Shown here in pieces: positions 45,001-54,961 of a stretch of DNA of 64,000 nt. How positions within the stretch are numbered: position 1 is the first letter of the stretch; every line of letters starts with the position of its first letter. The position numbers were made by a program, and so were the translations under genes. The notes under the pieces were generated by a model. That model had not been told where the DNA came from, did not search any database, and was given only the letters and a program-made list of their open reading frames with translations. Location: NCBI GenBank assembly GCA_943736015.1, contig OX031060.1, positions 16,257,501 to 16,321,500 on the forward strand, read 5' to 3'. Origin of the DNA: Tridacna crocea. Its lineage: Eukaryota; Mollusca; Bivalvia; Cardiida; Cardiidae.

Positions 45001-46803
45001 ATTAAAATATTGACTGATAAAGGTATCCGTCAAGTCAATGTCAGAGTTTGAGTTTTTCAAAATGGCCTTTTTAGCCATAGCTCGGGTAACTGCACAAGAA
45101 GGATACAAGTCAGGAATTTCCTGCTCGATAGGGTCATCTGTTTGACCTATATTTGGTGTGTCAGTTACAAGTGGATTAACCACAACCTTATCTCCAGCTA
45201 AGTCATTGCCTAGCAGTAAATGGACGCCTTTAAATGGTAAGGAAGGTTTAATACCAATAACCACAGGCCCAGTAACCAAATCTGATGACAAATTAACATG
45301 ATGGAGAGGGATATTAACAGTTCCACACTCTACACCCTGAATAAGGACACTAGTACCGGAAGAAGTCTTCTCAGAAAAAGGCAGTATATCTGCTAAAATA
45401 AGAGATTGAGAAGCTCCTGTGTCTCTTAAAATTTTAATAGGGGTAGGTGGGCAATTATCACCTGAAAGTGATACAAAACCATTCAACATAAATGGTTCAA
45501 AAATCTCCATAGTAGAATCAGACTTGGGTTTTGTGACTATGTCAATTGTATTGGTTTTAATAGAAGACTGTGGCCTTGGTCTAAGAGTGGTGAGCCCTGT
45601 TGGTTTGGCTTCATCACTTTCTAACTTCCTTTTTAATTTCAAACATTCAGAAACAAGGTGACCAGGTTTCTTACAATAGTTACAAGTGGGTCGAGATAAG
45701 GGATATTGACTTTTGGTTTCACTAGTAGAATTGGGTTTGGGTGTATTGGATTGACTGGGCACGCCAGATGAATTACCAGACGTAAATTTATTTTGGGGAT
45801 GTGAGGAAGTAGGTTTTGCTTTAGCAATAAAAGAAACTTTATGTGTAAGATAGTAATTATCAGCCAGACGAGCTGCTTCTTCTAAAGTTTCAACTTGTTT
45901 TTCGTCTAAGAATGTCTTAACATCAAATTGAATACAACGTTTGAATTCTTCAACTAACATAAGTTGTCTGAGTTTATCAAAATTTTGGTCTATTTTCTTA
46001 GAACAGCACCATCTATCAAATAACTGTTCTTTGTTTCTAGCAAATTCAACATGAGTCTGGTTAGAATCTTTTTTACAATTTCTAAATTTTTGTCTATATG
46101 CTTCTGGGACCAGCTCATAACCTTTGAGAATAAGTTCTTTAACAGTCTCATAATGATGACATTGTTCAACACCTAGTTGTGTATAAATTTCACGAGCTTT
46201 GCCTATCAAAACACTTTGCAGAAGCAAAGTCCAGTGCTCTCTTGGCCAATTTAAGTTTTCTGCAACTTTTTCAAAGTGTAGGAAGTATTTATCAACTTCT
46301 TTTTCTTGAAATGGAGGAACAAGCCTAATATGTTTTGTAACATCGAAATTGTATTCAATCTTTTGCTTGGGCTGATTTGCTCTTTCTTGCATTTCTATTT
46401 CCCTCATTCTTAATTGAAATTCTCTCTCCTTCTCCCTCTCTTCCCTTTCTCTTTCTTCTCTCTCCCTTTCTCTTTCTCTTTCCTTCTCTCTCTCTACTCT
46501 TTCTTCTCTCTGTCTTTCCCTTTCTCTTTCTATTTCTAACTGTCTGATCTGAAGTTTTAATTCAAGTTCTTTCGAACTTGAAACTGACTGAACGTCAACT
46601 ATCAGGGAAAGAGCATTTTCATTAAAAATCTCCTCATCAACAAAATATTGTACCAAAATGTTCTTAATTTCATGTTTACGCATTGAAGATTTTATTTCAG
46701 ACAATTTATAGTGCTTAGCAAGATTAAGCAAATCAGTCTTTTTACCCAAATTCAGTAACTCCACAGATGGTTCAGCCGTAAATTTATCTAAGTCAAAAGA
46801 CAT
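42091..46803 (-). CDS. gag-pol: Gag-Pol polyprotein, Gmr1-like (integrase before RT)
   Basis: 1570 aa, one frame. In order: N-terminal SAP-like helical segment (about 10-60); Arg/Glu-rich coiled coil (about 80-145); capsid region about 160-330 whose second half resembles a SCAN domain (PEAYRQKFR from 233); CCHC knuckle CNYCKKPGHLVSEC (about 373-386); aspartic protease DTGAS (Asp461); integrase HHCC finger (about 715-750) and DD35E core Asp786, Asp845, Glu881 with a GPY/F-like module (FGPYTI); then reverse transcriptase with YIDD (1304-1307); RNase H with Asp1453, Asp1522 and Asp1565, ending DALSRV. Typical gypsy elements have RT-RNase H before integrase; here integrase precedes RT, as in Gmr1-type elements. 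The start ATG is at 46803, about 100 bp inside the 5' LTR. All catalytic residues I can check are present. No frameshift separates gag from pol. Confidence 0.95.
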   Translation of the reverse strand: MSFDLDKFTAEPSVELLNLGKKTDLLNLAKHYKLSEIKSSMRKHEIKNILVQYFVDEEIFNENALSLIVDVQSVSSSKELELKLQIRQLEIERERERQREERVEREKEREREREREEREREEREKEREFQLRMREIEMQERANQPKQKIEYNFDVTKHIRLVPPFQEKEVDKYFLHFEKVAENLNWPREHWTLLLQSVLIGKAREIYTQLGVEQCHHYETVKELILKGYELVPEAYRQKFRNCKKDSNQTHVEFARNKEQLFDRWCCSKKIDQNFDKLRQLMLVEEFKRCIQFDVKTFLDEKQVETLEEAARLADNYYLTHKVSFIAKAKPTSSHPQNKFTSGNSSGVPSQSNTPKPNSTSETKSQYPLSRPTCNYCKKPGHLVSECLKLKRKLESDEAKPTGLTTLRPRPQSSIKTNTIDIVTKPKSDSTMEIFEPFMLNGFVSLSGDNCPPTPIKILRDTGASQSLILADILPFSEKTSSGTSVLIQGVECGTVNIPLHHVNLSSDLVTGPVVIGIKPSLPFKGVHLLLGNDLAGDKVVVNPLVTDTPNIGQTDDPIEQEIPDLYPSCAVTRAMAKKAILKNSNSDIDLTDTFISQYFNNEIKKSLDPSLSDNQTDLSMSHHSPPRSIDQGHDTLSKSQLIQEQQTDPEISKLIFRALPEDEISQVPMCYYIKNGIVMRKWRPFDVPADDELAVYHQIVVPKSYRHEILSIAHESPMSGHLGINKTYHKIITHFYWPGLKSDVSKYCKTCHTCQMVGKPNQTIPKAQLQPIPAFDEPFSRILIDCVGPLPRTKSGNEYLLTIMCTSTRFPEAIPLRNIKTKSIVKALIKFFTFVGLPKSVQSDQGSNFMSGIFQQVMHELGIKQYRSSAYHPESQGALERFHQTLKNMIRSYCFDTEKDWDEGIHLLLFAARESVQESLGFSPFELVFGHSVRGPLKLLKEKFLSNDETPLNLLQYVSDFRNRLSRACEVARSNLKMSQGKMKAKYDNHVIDRKFKPGDKVLALLPIPGRPLQARYFGPYTIDKKTSDLNYIINTPGRRKNKQMCHINMLKKYFDRDSSISKPITVVNTVPQESNVSDLEVNSDFIDKSDPGPSKLENSDILRNLDNKLSHLEPSQQEELKQLIHEYEHLFPDIPTRTDKIYHDVIVEDSKPIKQHPYRMNPLKQKYLQDEVKYLLENDFIEPSQSNYSSPCILVPKSNGTYRMCTDYRKVNSVTKTDSFPIPRIDDCIDKVGNSKYVTKFDLLKGFWQVPLTDKAKEVSAFATPNGLYQYKVMPFGMKNSPATFQRLINNVICGLDGCDAYIDDIIIYSDSWSDHLQRIRKFFDRLSKAKLTVNLAKTEFCHATVTFLGHLVGQGQVKPLEAKVCAISEFPVPKCKRQLMRFLGMAGYYRKFCKNFSGIAEPLTNLLKKSTKFKWNDKCQDAFDRLKAILKSAPVLLAPDFDKCFKLAVDASDVGIGAVLLQEDNNGIDHPVCYFSKKFNKHQKNYSTIEKECLALILAIQQFEVYLNSSTSPIVVFSDHNPLSFLHKLKNKNQRLLRWSLLLQEFNLDIRHIKGKDNIIPDALSRV

Positions 46804-46883
46804 GTTTGTTTGTTGCTGGATTCAAGTACAAAATTGTATTATAATTACTGATTAGTAAACGAATGCGTTAGTCTTATTTTCCA

Positions 46884-46901
46884 ATCCCGGACGAGCCCCC
46901 A
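46884..46901 (-). other. tRNA-Pro primer binding site
   Basis: Minus strand TGGGGGCTCGTCCGGGAT, the well-known 18-nt complement of the tRNA-Pro 3' end. It lies 5 nt (GAAAT) inside the 5' LTR. Confidence 0.9.
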
Positions 46902-46906
46902 ATTTC

Positions 46907-47466
46907 TGTTACGAGTCAGGCGTAACTAGAAAGAAGAAACCAGCAACAAACGATAACAATTAACAGAATTTATTGACAAAAATATCAAATAAACAGTGAC
47001 AATATTACAATAGTACAAAACAATACCTTAGACGTTAAATTCAGAAGACAAACTATTCCAGTCTTAATTCCGATCTGATCCTGATCCAAACTGAATATAA
47101 TCCAAGCACACGAAGTAATCCTCACTTTAGTCTAGTCTGATCCGAGTCCAAACTGAATGTAATCCAAGCACTAATTATGACACAAACACAAAATAATCCC
47201 CACTGTAGTCTGGCAATCATGTATTAACAAGTGAACACTGAGATGTAAAAAGCTTTTCCTTTTATAATAACAGGGAAACTTCCAGAAAATTCATGTTAAA
47301 ATTTATCAGTTGCATAATTCTTAGTAATCAGATTGTATAAAGGCCTGGAAACTTCCAGCACAATATTCCACAAGAGAGAATCCAGTTCTAAAAATAGCAA
47401 CAGGGGAAAACCATTCAAAAATAGACACATGAACAAAGCTAGGAATAACTGGGTATGTACATAACA
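46907..47466 (-). repeat. 5' LTR (element sense)
   Basis: Same length and ends as the other LTR; about 5 substitutions separate them. Confidence 0.95.
47259..47266 (-). promoter_or_regulatory. TATA box in the 5' LTR
   Basis: Minus strand TATAAAAG, about 200 bp from the outer LTR edge; plausible promoter for the element's RNA. Confidence 0.5.
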
Positions 47467-48039
47467 CTGGTGATGTTTTCAAATTGCTTTGCAAAATAAT
47501 GATTTCAATACTACCAGAAAAAATGGTTATAGTCCACTTAAAGATTAAGGTGTGTCGTGAATCACTGCACATGTTAAGTCAGAAATCGTACAGCGTCGGC
47601 AATGTCATTTCGTTTTTTGTATACATGTAAAAACAATTAGAGAAAACTGAAGACGCAAAATGTTCAGCAATGAAGACACAACGCATTGTTGGTTTCATTC
47701 TTTTATCCGCTATACAAGAAGGTGAGCGATTAAGGGCCTTCTTGGCCCTCTTGTTATAAATCCTTTGGTAAAAGGACAAAATGTTCAGCATTTATGCTTT
47801 CTCCACGACGTTTTCTTCCATATTATAAAAAATGTTCCATCATTTGGTCAACATAATTACTGTGATTTGCTGTCCACAAATTGTCGCTGTCAACATGGAG
47901 AGTTCTTATATTTGGGTATCTGGTATTAGTTATTCGTATTCAAAACAAAATTAGTTCCAACTTCCAAGGCTGTAGGATAAAGCCAGGCAAATCCAACTCT
48001 ATAGATTGATTTAACTCTGCAGCATATAACCCTGAGTTT

Positions 48040-48241
48040 GTTTACCACCCTGATAGAAAAGGCGTTTTGAAAGCACTGTGGGAAAAGGAGAAAATGCTGG
48101 TAACAGCATTTTCTCCTTTTCCCACAATATTTTCTATCCTATCAAAGCCAAATTTGGCCAACTGAACTTTTATTTGATATGTCCATTGCAAGTGCTTTCA
48201 AAATCGAGCAGTCTTAAATTTTGTTGCTTGGTAAAGAGTTA
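48040..48241 (-). repeat. Family H MITE, diverged
   Basis: TTTACCACCCTGATAGAAAA to GGTAAAGAGTTA. The palindrome has an even-length centre (CTGGTAACAGC). Confidence 0.65.
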
Positions 48242-48550
48242 CATTAGCATAAATACATGTCTTCCAGAGCACTAAACACTGTTCAACTCTTTGGAAAGGC
48301 CAATGGTAGGATTAGTCTGTAATTAACAACTGTCAGTGCAATAGTTCACTATTACGCAAACCATCTTTTTATGGTACTTATGGAATTATGACGTACTACA
48401 GTCTTTGACCTATTGCTATAGAAATAAGAGTCGCGTCACTAAAAGTGACTTTTTTTTTGTTAAAAAAGACTATGCAAAATCGGGTAACTGTGGTACCTTA
48501 TTTATCCTAGTAATGAGTTCTTCACCTAATGAGTATTTCCTCTAATTTGA

Positions 48551-48778
48551 TGAACCCTTTCCCAAACAACGAAATTTTTGTCTGGTCCAAAATGAAGGCA
48601 CTTGCAGACAACACATAAACATAACTGAAAAAGTGAAATCAGTTTCCAGCACTGAAGAAAACATTGTGGGAAAAGGAGAAGATGCTGGCTACCAGCATTT
48701 TCTCCTTTTCCCACAATGTTTTTAAAAGACTTCTGTCTCAGGGTCGTAAAAACCAGGGATTGTTTGGTAAAGGGTTAA
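48551..48778 (+). repeat. Family H MITE, 'AACCAGGGATTG' subfamily
   Basis: TGAACCCTTTCCCAAACAAC to GGTAAAGGGTTAA. Its last TTAA (48775-48778) is also the first TTAA of the adjacent family G element. Confidence 0.75.
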
Positions 48779-50901
48779 AGGTGGCCCTTCAGATATTGGG
48801 ACGAAATTTTACAAAAAAATCATCGTTATACTCCCAAAGCCGTATGATTTTCATTCATTAAACCCCAGTTATCGAAAACCATCCGACAACTAGATAAATT
48901 AGAGATTTACTACAACCCAGGTCGACACTGAAGGGAAACACGGTCTAATTTTACATGGGCAACTCGCTTATTTACATACCAGAAATATACAGACGAAGCT
49001 TCAAACATAGTGTCCGAAGTTCTGGAGATTATGGAAAATAACTACATGTTTGTTATGCTATAGAATTTAATAGTCATTAATCACGTCCGAGTCACTTAAC
49101 ATTCTTACAATGCTTTTTAGCTCACCTGAGCACAACGTGCTCAAGGGGAGCTTTTAGGATCACCCGGTGTCCGTCGTCCGTCGTGCGTCGTCAACAATTC
49201 TTTAAACATCAACTCCTCCTAAACCGCTGGGCGGATTTGGACCAAACTTGGCAGGAATGTTCCTTGGGAGGTCCTCTTTAAAAATTGTTCACAGAATTTG
49301 ATTCCATCAAAAACTCTGGTTGCCATGGCAACCAAATGGAATTTTTTAGCAAATTCTTTAAAAATCTTCTCCTCTGAAACCGCTGGTTGGATTTTAAAAT
49401 AATTTCACAGATATGTTCCTTGGGTGACCCTTTTCAAAAATTGTTCGTGAAATTTTGATTCGTCAAAAAATGTGGCTCTGGTGAATGGGGGCTTCTTGCA
49501 CTATACAGAAATGAAGGAATTCTTTAAAAATCTTCTCCTCTGAAACCGCTGGTCGGATTTTGAAATAATTTCACAGATATGTTCCTTGGTTGACCCTTTT
49601 CAAAAATTGTTCGTGAAATTTTGATTGGTCAAAAAATGTGGCTCTGGTGAATGGGGGCTTCTTGCACTGTACAGCAATGAAGGAATTCTTAAAAAATCTT
49701 CTTCTCTGAAACCGCTGGTCAGATTTTGAAATAATTTCACAGAGATGTTCATTGGGTGACCCTTTTCAAAAACTGTTCGCGAAATTTTGATTGGTCGAGA
49801 AACATGGCTCTGGTGAATGGGGGCTACTTGAACTATACAGAAATGAAGAAATTCTTAAAAATTCTTCTTCTCTGAAACCGCTGGCCAGATTTTAAAATAA
49901 TTTCACACAGATGTTCCTTGGGTGACCCTTTTTAAAAATTGTTTGTGAAATTTTGATCCGTCAAGAAACATGGCTCTGGTGAATGGGGGCTTCTTGCACT
50001 ATACAGAAATGAAGAAATTCTTAAAAATTCTTCTTCTCTGAAACCGCTGGCCAGATTTTGAAATAATTTCACAGAGATATTCCTTGGGTGACCCTTTCCT
50101 AAAATTGTTCGCGAAATTTTGATTGGCCAAGAAACATGGCTCTAGTGAATGGGGGCTACTTGCACTAGATGGAAATGAAGAAATTCTTGAAAATTCTTCT
50201 TCTCTGAAACCCGTGGTCAGATTTTAAAATAATCTGACAGAGATGTTCCTTTGGTGACCCTTTCCAAAAGCTGTACATATAATTTTGATCCGTCAAGAAA
50301 CATGGCTCTTGTGAATGGGGGCTACTTGCACTATACGGACATGATGAAATTCTTTAAAATTTTCTTTCTCTGAAACCCCTGGTCAGATTTTGAAATAATT
50401 TCAGAGAGATGTTCCTTGGGTGACCCTTTTCAAAACTTGTTCGTAAATTTTGATCCATCAAGAAACATGGCTCTCGTGGATGGGGGTTACTTGCTCTTAT
50501 ACAGAAATGAAGAATTCTTAAAAATTCTTCTTTTTGAAACTGATGGTCAGATTTCGAAATGATTTTACAGGTGACCTTTTGAAAACTGCTTGGCAAAATT
50601 ATAAATTTGGTTCCAATGTTTCAACGCTAAAAAAGAAAAAAAAAATAGACTATGGTCATCTCAAAAATTCAGGTGAGCGATCCAGGGCCATCTTGGCCCT
50701 CTTGTTTGATTTTGGCGGGAAATCTAAAAATAGCTTAAGGGGCTACGTAGCCTTTTAAGGGAATACCACCAAAAAAAATTTTTTTTGTAATTTTATGATT
50801 CTTAATTACTGATGATTTGTAATGTTTTATCATATAAATTTCATTGACATATATATTTTTTAATTTGGTGTGATGTGAAAATTCTAAATACCCACCTTTA
50901 A
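48775..50901 (+). repeat. Family G element interrupted by a T166 element
   Basis: TTAAAGGTGGCCCTTCAGAT at left and CCCACCTTTAA at right. Sequence up to ACAATGCTTTTT and from GATTTTGGCGGGAAATC matches intact G copies. The T166 element at 49119-50707 is a precise insertion. Confidence 0.75.
49119..50707 (+). repeat. T166 tandem-core element, copy 3, complete
   Basis: AGCTCACCTGAGCACAACGT start and CAGGTGAGCGATCCAGGGCC...TCTTGTTT end. The marker TGAAACC recurs at 49375, 49541, 49707, 49873, 50039, 50205 and 50371, each exactly 166 bp apart, then at 50535. Subterminal inverted repeats CTCACCTG / CAGGTGAG; hairpin GGGCCATCTTGGCCC near the end. Helitron-like non-autonomous element is the best guess. 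Confidence 0.75.
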
Positions 50902-52067
50902 TATTTCTGCTTTACAACCACTAAAACACATAGAAAATACAAAATTGGACACACATTTTACTTTACTACAAATTGGGGAAATGGGTACAAAATAAAGGCT
51001 CCTTGCCTATGTTTTGCATAGCTCCAGGAGCTTTTATTAGGAGAAATATGATATTTTGAAAAAAAAAATGGGAAAACAAGAAAACACTCGTAATGACTGG
51101 TAGTTTCCTGCAATGTTTTTTCACCCTGCCAAAGATGGATTCAGACAGCTATTATTTGATAATGTTGTCTGTAACGTTACCTGCAATATGATTTTGTCCA
51201 TCGGTAATTACTTGCGAGGATTTTTTGCATTTTCAACTCACATGAGCACAAATACTTTTTAGGTGAGCTTTGGTAAACGTGCTGTGTCCATTAGCGTTAT
51301 GTGTTGTCAATTTTACCTTGTGTATGCTATAGGGACCACATTTTCAAGTTTATACTCATTACACCTGGTCAGAATGTATATCTTGATGATACATTGTATC
51401 TTAAAGAGATTTGAAATTTGTCACTTTGGCTTAAAAACCAGGCTACTGAGTCAGATCTTAGAAAATCTTGTGTCCTTTCTTGAGGAAGTTGACTGGTTAC
51501 ATTTACAGTTCCAGGGTCCATATTTCTTTTTTTCTTTTCCACTCGCAAATTTTGGCAAGTAGCTTTTATTTCCACTTTCAAAATTAAAATTGGTCTCCCA
51601 TTTTTTTTGAAGCTCAGCTTGTCTACCAATGTTAAAGAATGAATGTCAAGTACAAACTGTTCAGTTCTGTTCTATTACGTAACCTGTCACCGAGAGACAA
51701 CAACCAAACAAAAAAGAATAAAAATTAAAAATAAAACCCTCATTTTAACCATCAATTCAGTCACATTTGAATTTCTGTTCTCAAATAAGGTACCTTCAGG
51801 ATTAAGTCATCCACTAATGCCTTCATTTTGGACATGTCTAACAGACTAACACTGATTCATTTTGTAAAGGGTTTTTAGATCTGTTCAGATCCTGTTGGTG
51901 ATGTATTACTATTATATTGTGTCATGCACTTGACATAATTGTGCCTCACCCATTAATTTTCCTTTTTCCTGCTTAGGATAAGTGCAACACTGTTTTTGCA
52001 GTCATTGAAGACTTTGATCAAACTGCACACAATGTGCAGTCTGATTATTGGTCAACATTATTGACTT
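50902..52067. other. No gene seen; degenerate T148 piece
   Basis: About 51240-51480 contains diverged T148 blocks (ACCTGGTCAGAATGTATATC, AAAACCAGGCTACTGAGTC). The rest is AT-rich without supported frames. Confidence 0.4.
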
Positions 52068-52298
52068 GTAACCCTTTCCCAAACGACGAACTTTTGGACT
52101 AGACCAAATTGAAAGCATTTGCAGACGACAATTCAACTCTAGTTGAAAAGATGATTTCTGTCTTTGATAGGGTAGAAAACATTGTGGGAAAAGGAGAAAA
52201 TGCTGGTTACCAGCATTTTCTCCTTTTCCCACAATGTTTTCAAAAGGCTACTATTTTAGACCTGTATAAAAACCAGGGATTGTATGGGAAAGGCTTAA
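52068..52298 (+). repeat. Family H MITE, full-length
   Basis: GTAACCCTTTCCCAAACGAC to GTATGGGAAAGGCTTAA, intact palindrome. A degenerate partial copy follows (about 52320-52445). Confidence 0.75.
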
Positions 52299-52739
52299 GA
52301 GATACATGCCAAAACTGTCTTTACAGCGTTGACCAAATCAAAGTACTCACAGATAGCGATTTGAATATGGATAAAAAAGGGATTTGTCTTTGAGTTAGAA
52401 GACATTGATGGAAAAAGGAGAGAATGCTGGTTACCATCATCTTTTGCCTCAACTTAACACAAAGTGCTTTTGGGATTTTTCTGTCAGACACAATTATGTC
52501 ACCGGTTGTGCGTCGTCCAGGCATCAACAAAATTACCTTGTGTACATCTGATATGACGCACGACCTTGTGTATACATGTACGTAAATAATATTATTTCAA
52601 ATGGGTTTGAGGCCACAAAAATTAAAAAAAGCTGATCAAAATAATTATTATGTCAAAGGTTAGTAACAGCCTACCGGGTCAATTTTTTTTTGCTTTTATG
52701 GTTTGTGATTTTCAATATTATTTCAAACAAATTCATGAT

Positions 52740-52925
52740 GGCAGCACACATATTTATGTGTATCCTTGATGTCACCAATACTAAGGCTGGGGCCCTGAAG
52801 TGTCTTGCCAAAGGACACTCCCATAAAAAGCTCAGAGCCTGTAGTGGGGATTGAATCCATTGTCGACTGATTTTGCAACTATCACCTTTACCATAGAACC
52901 AGGCAGGACCATTATGAACATAATA
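52740..52925 (-). repeat. SINE-like repeat
   Basis: On the minus strand, TGGTAAAGGTGATAGTTGCA and GATTCAATCCCCACTAC could be degenerate A and B boxes. It continues with AGTGTCCTTTGGCAAGACAC, a self-complementary hairpin. Ends not defined. Confidence 0.4.
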
Positions 52926-53148
52926 AGATTTTGTTGCCTGTAAATAGTCAGCTTTTCTGACAAAAAAGCAATCAATTTGCATATCTGAAGTCCTATTATG
53001 CTGTTTGCAACAGTTATTATAGATACAATTTGTTGTAAGTGTGCATCAAAAGCCTGCACGTACATACAGTCTGATCACTCTCTACTGTTCTGTCAGTAGC
53101 TTCAGGTGTGTCAAACAAATCTAATGCAAACAAACTGAACAAAATCTA

Positions 53149-53571
53149 TTTAACCCTTTACCACACACACAGCAACGCTGTAGATTGATCCAAATTGACC
53201 GTTCTGTAAACATGACTTTGGCACGCCTACCCCCTTAGAAACATGCGATATTGGTTGTCAAGCCTGACAAGCTAACCAGAAATTGTATCAAGACATTTTT
53301 GTTTACATGACGCCCAATGCTGCGTTTTCATTGGCCGATAAGACATTGGTAGACCTGTCAATCAAAATCGGCAGAAAGGTCAATTGCAAACATTTGCAGA
53401 CGACAAAATAAACATGACTCAAAAATTGAAACTTGACTTTAGAAGAGTAGAAAACATTGTGGGAAAAGGAGAAAATGCTGGTCACCAGCATTTTCTCCTT
53501 TTGCCACAATGTTTTTAGAAGGCCTCCTCCTTTGTGTCATAAAACCCAAGGATTGTTTGGTAAAGGGTTAA
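53149..53571 (+). repeat. Family H MITE, interrupted
   Basis: TTAACCCTTTACCACACACA at left. About 200 bp of unrelated sequence follows, then GCAGACGACAAAATAAACAT through the palindrome (centre GGTCACC) to GGTAAAGGGTTAA. Confidence 0.65.
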
Positions 53572-54394
53572 GCTGCATTCTGGCAAAAGGCCTGGATTTA
53601 ATGCATCACAGTGATCCATTATATCTTGTATGTTACCATAAAACAATGAATCTATAAAATCATGTCTGGCTAGCAACCGACTCAATCACATGGTAGTCTG
53701 GTCCTTTGACATGCAGAATTTGGACCAATAGCAAAAAGTTTTGACCCAGGTCAGCGTGCAGGGACTGCACAGACTGACTTTTATACTCTTTACAGATGCA
53801 TTACATACCGGCTCCTTTGTTTGGACCAGGTCTACTATTGTTCAGAACGACCCGTTAATAGAATGCACAAGCGCAGGTCTATCCATGCACGTGCACAGGT
53901 TGTTCTGTAGATAGAAAACCTGCCCACATGCTGGAAAGACCTGCTCCTGTGCAAGAAAGACCTGTCCACGTGCAATTGATGGATCTTGGGTCATGCAGGA
54001 CATTGGCACTAGCACAATATTAATATTGATTTTTAGAAATTTGTTTTATAACATGAAGAATCTTGCAAAATTTGCTTCTTTCTGGTAAGACAGATTTTAA
54101 TCTGATTTTTATCAGTGACAAACTCAGCAATTCTTTAATAAATTTCTTTCAAAGCAATCTTTAAAAATCTATCCCCTCGTGCTTACAAAATTTGCTGTCC
54201 TAAAACGTGTCTACAATGTTGTTTTATTTTGGTTCTAATGCACCCTATTTCCTATGAGACCAACTGTTGATTTGTCCGTATTAGCACAGTTTAGTCTCTG
54301 GAAGGAAAAGGCCCTTGTCTTTTCTTCTCATTGTGAGAAAGCAAAAGTAAGATAGGAGACCTGGCACAGGTCGCTAAGAAATCAAACGAAATGC
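53572..54394. other. No gene seen
   Basis: Includes a cluster of 'GACCTG' words with alternating CACGTGC-like motifs (53860-53990). No supported frame. Confidence 0.35.
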
Positions 54395-54565
54395 AAATTG
54401 AGGAATTCGATCACTCTCATGGTCGAATGATCAGAATCGCTTTGAGACCAGCTGTCCTAACCTCGATCCCAGTGTTTAGGGCTTGAGCCTCAGTGGAAGT
54501 ATTGCCATGATATGAAATGTTAAAAGTGGTGTTAAACACCATTCAATCAATCAATCAGTCAGTGA
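54395..54565 (+). repeat. tRNA-derived SINE, 3' part with (AATC)n tail
   Basis: CCTCGATCCCAGTG resembles a B box. The tail is AAAAGTGGTGTTAAACACCA plus (AATC)n, related to the tail of the SINE at 30921-31184. Confidence 0.55.
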
Positions 54566-54961
54566 TGACTGGCCTATGTCCCTGAAGAACTGGATGAATA
54601 GATGCAAACGAACAGACGGTAGAATTGAAATAGTGTTATCGGCTAAAGCTAAAATTCATGAATACTTCTATCAATTTGAACCTACACTAAGCAATGAACT
54701 CACTCATACATCAACGAACTTTACCAAATAGAAAGATCCATAGGTCGATGCTTACGAGGTGTCAACATCAAGCCATGACTCAAATGAGAAAATAAAGCTG
54801 ATAAATGAATAAAAAAGAAATACCCAAAAGTTTTAAAACAACAAAACATGTTGTATGTTTCTTCTTTCACCGAATAGGTCCATACTTTCAGACATGATTG
54901 TTAAGTTGTCTGCTCAGTACTGATGCTGGCTGGTATGTAAGTCGGATATCGACCTCGTACA

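Larger units (their letters stand above)
41307..47466 (-). mobile_element. Complete LTR retrotransposon, Ty3/gypsy, Gmr1-like
   Basis: 6,160 bp with two 560-bp LTRs that differ at about 5 positions (about 0.9%), perfect 4-bp target duplications CTGG (41303-41306, 47467-47470), a tRNA-Pro primer site, a polypurine tract and one uninterrupted gag-pol frame. No env-like frame between pol and the 3' LTR. The low LTR divergence and intact frame suggest a young, possibly competent copy (inference). It lies antisense to the host gene. Confidence 0.95.
41247..47756 (+). repeat. T166-end-type element split by the LTR retrotransposon
   Basis: Left part 41247-41306 (AGCTCACCTGAGCACAATGT, GGAGCTTTTAGGATCACC). 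Right part 47467-47756 ends GGTGAGCGATTAAGGGCC with hairpin and CCCTCTTGTT. The retrotransposon is the younger insertion. Confidence 0.65.

Noticed and set aside
49119..50707. CRISPR-like regular spacing
   Set aside because: Units are 166 bp, tandem and fully homologous, with no short repeat/unique spacer alternation; eukaryotic context.
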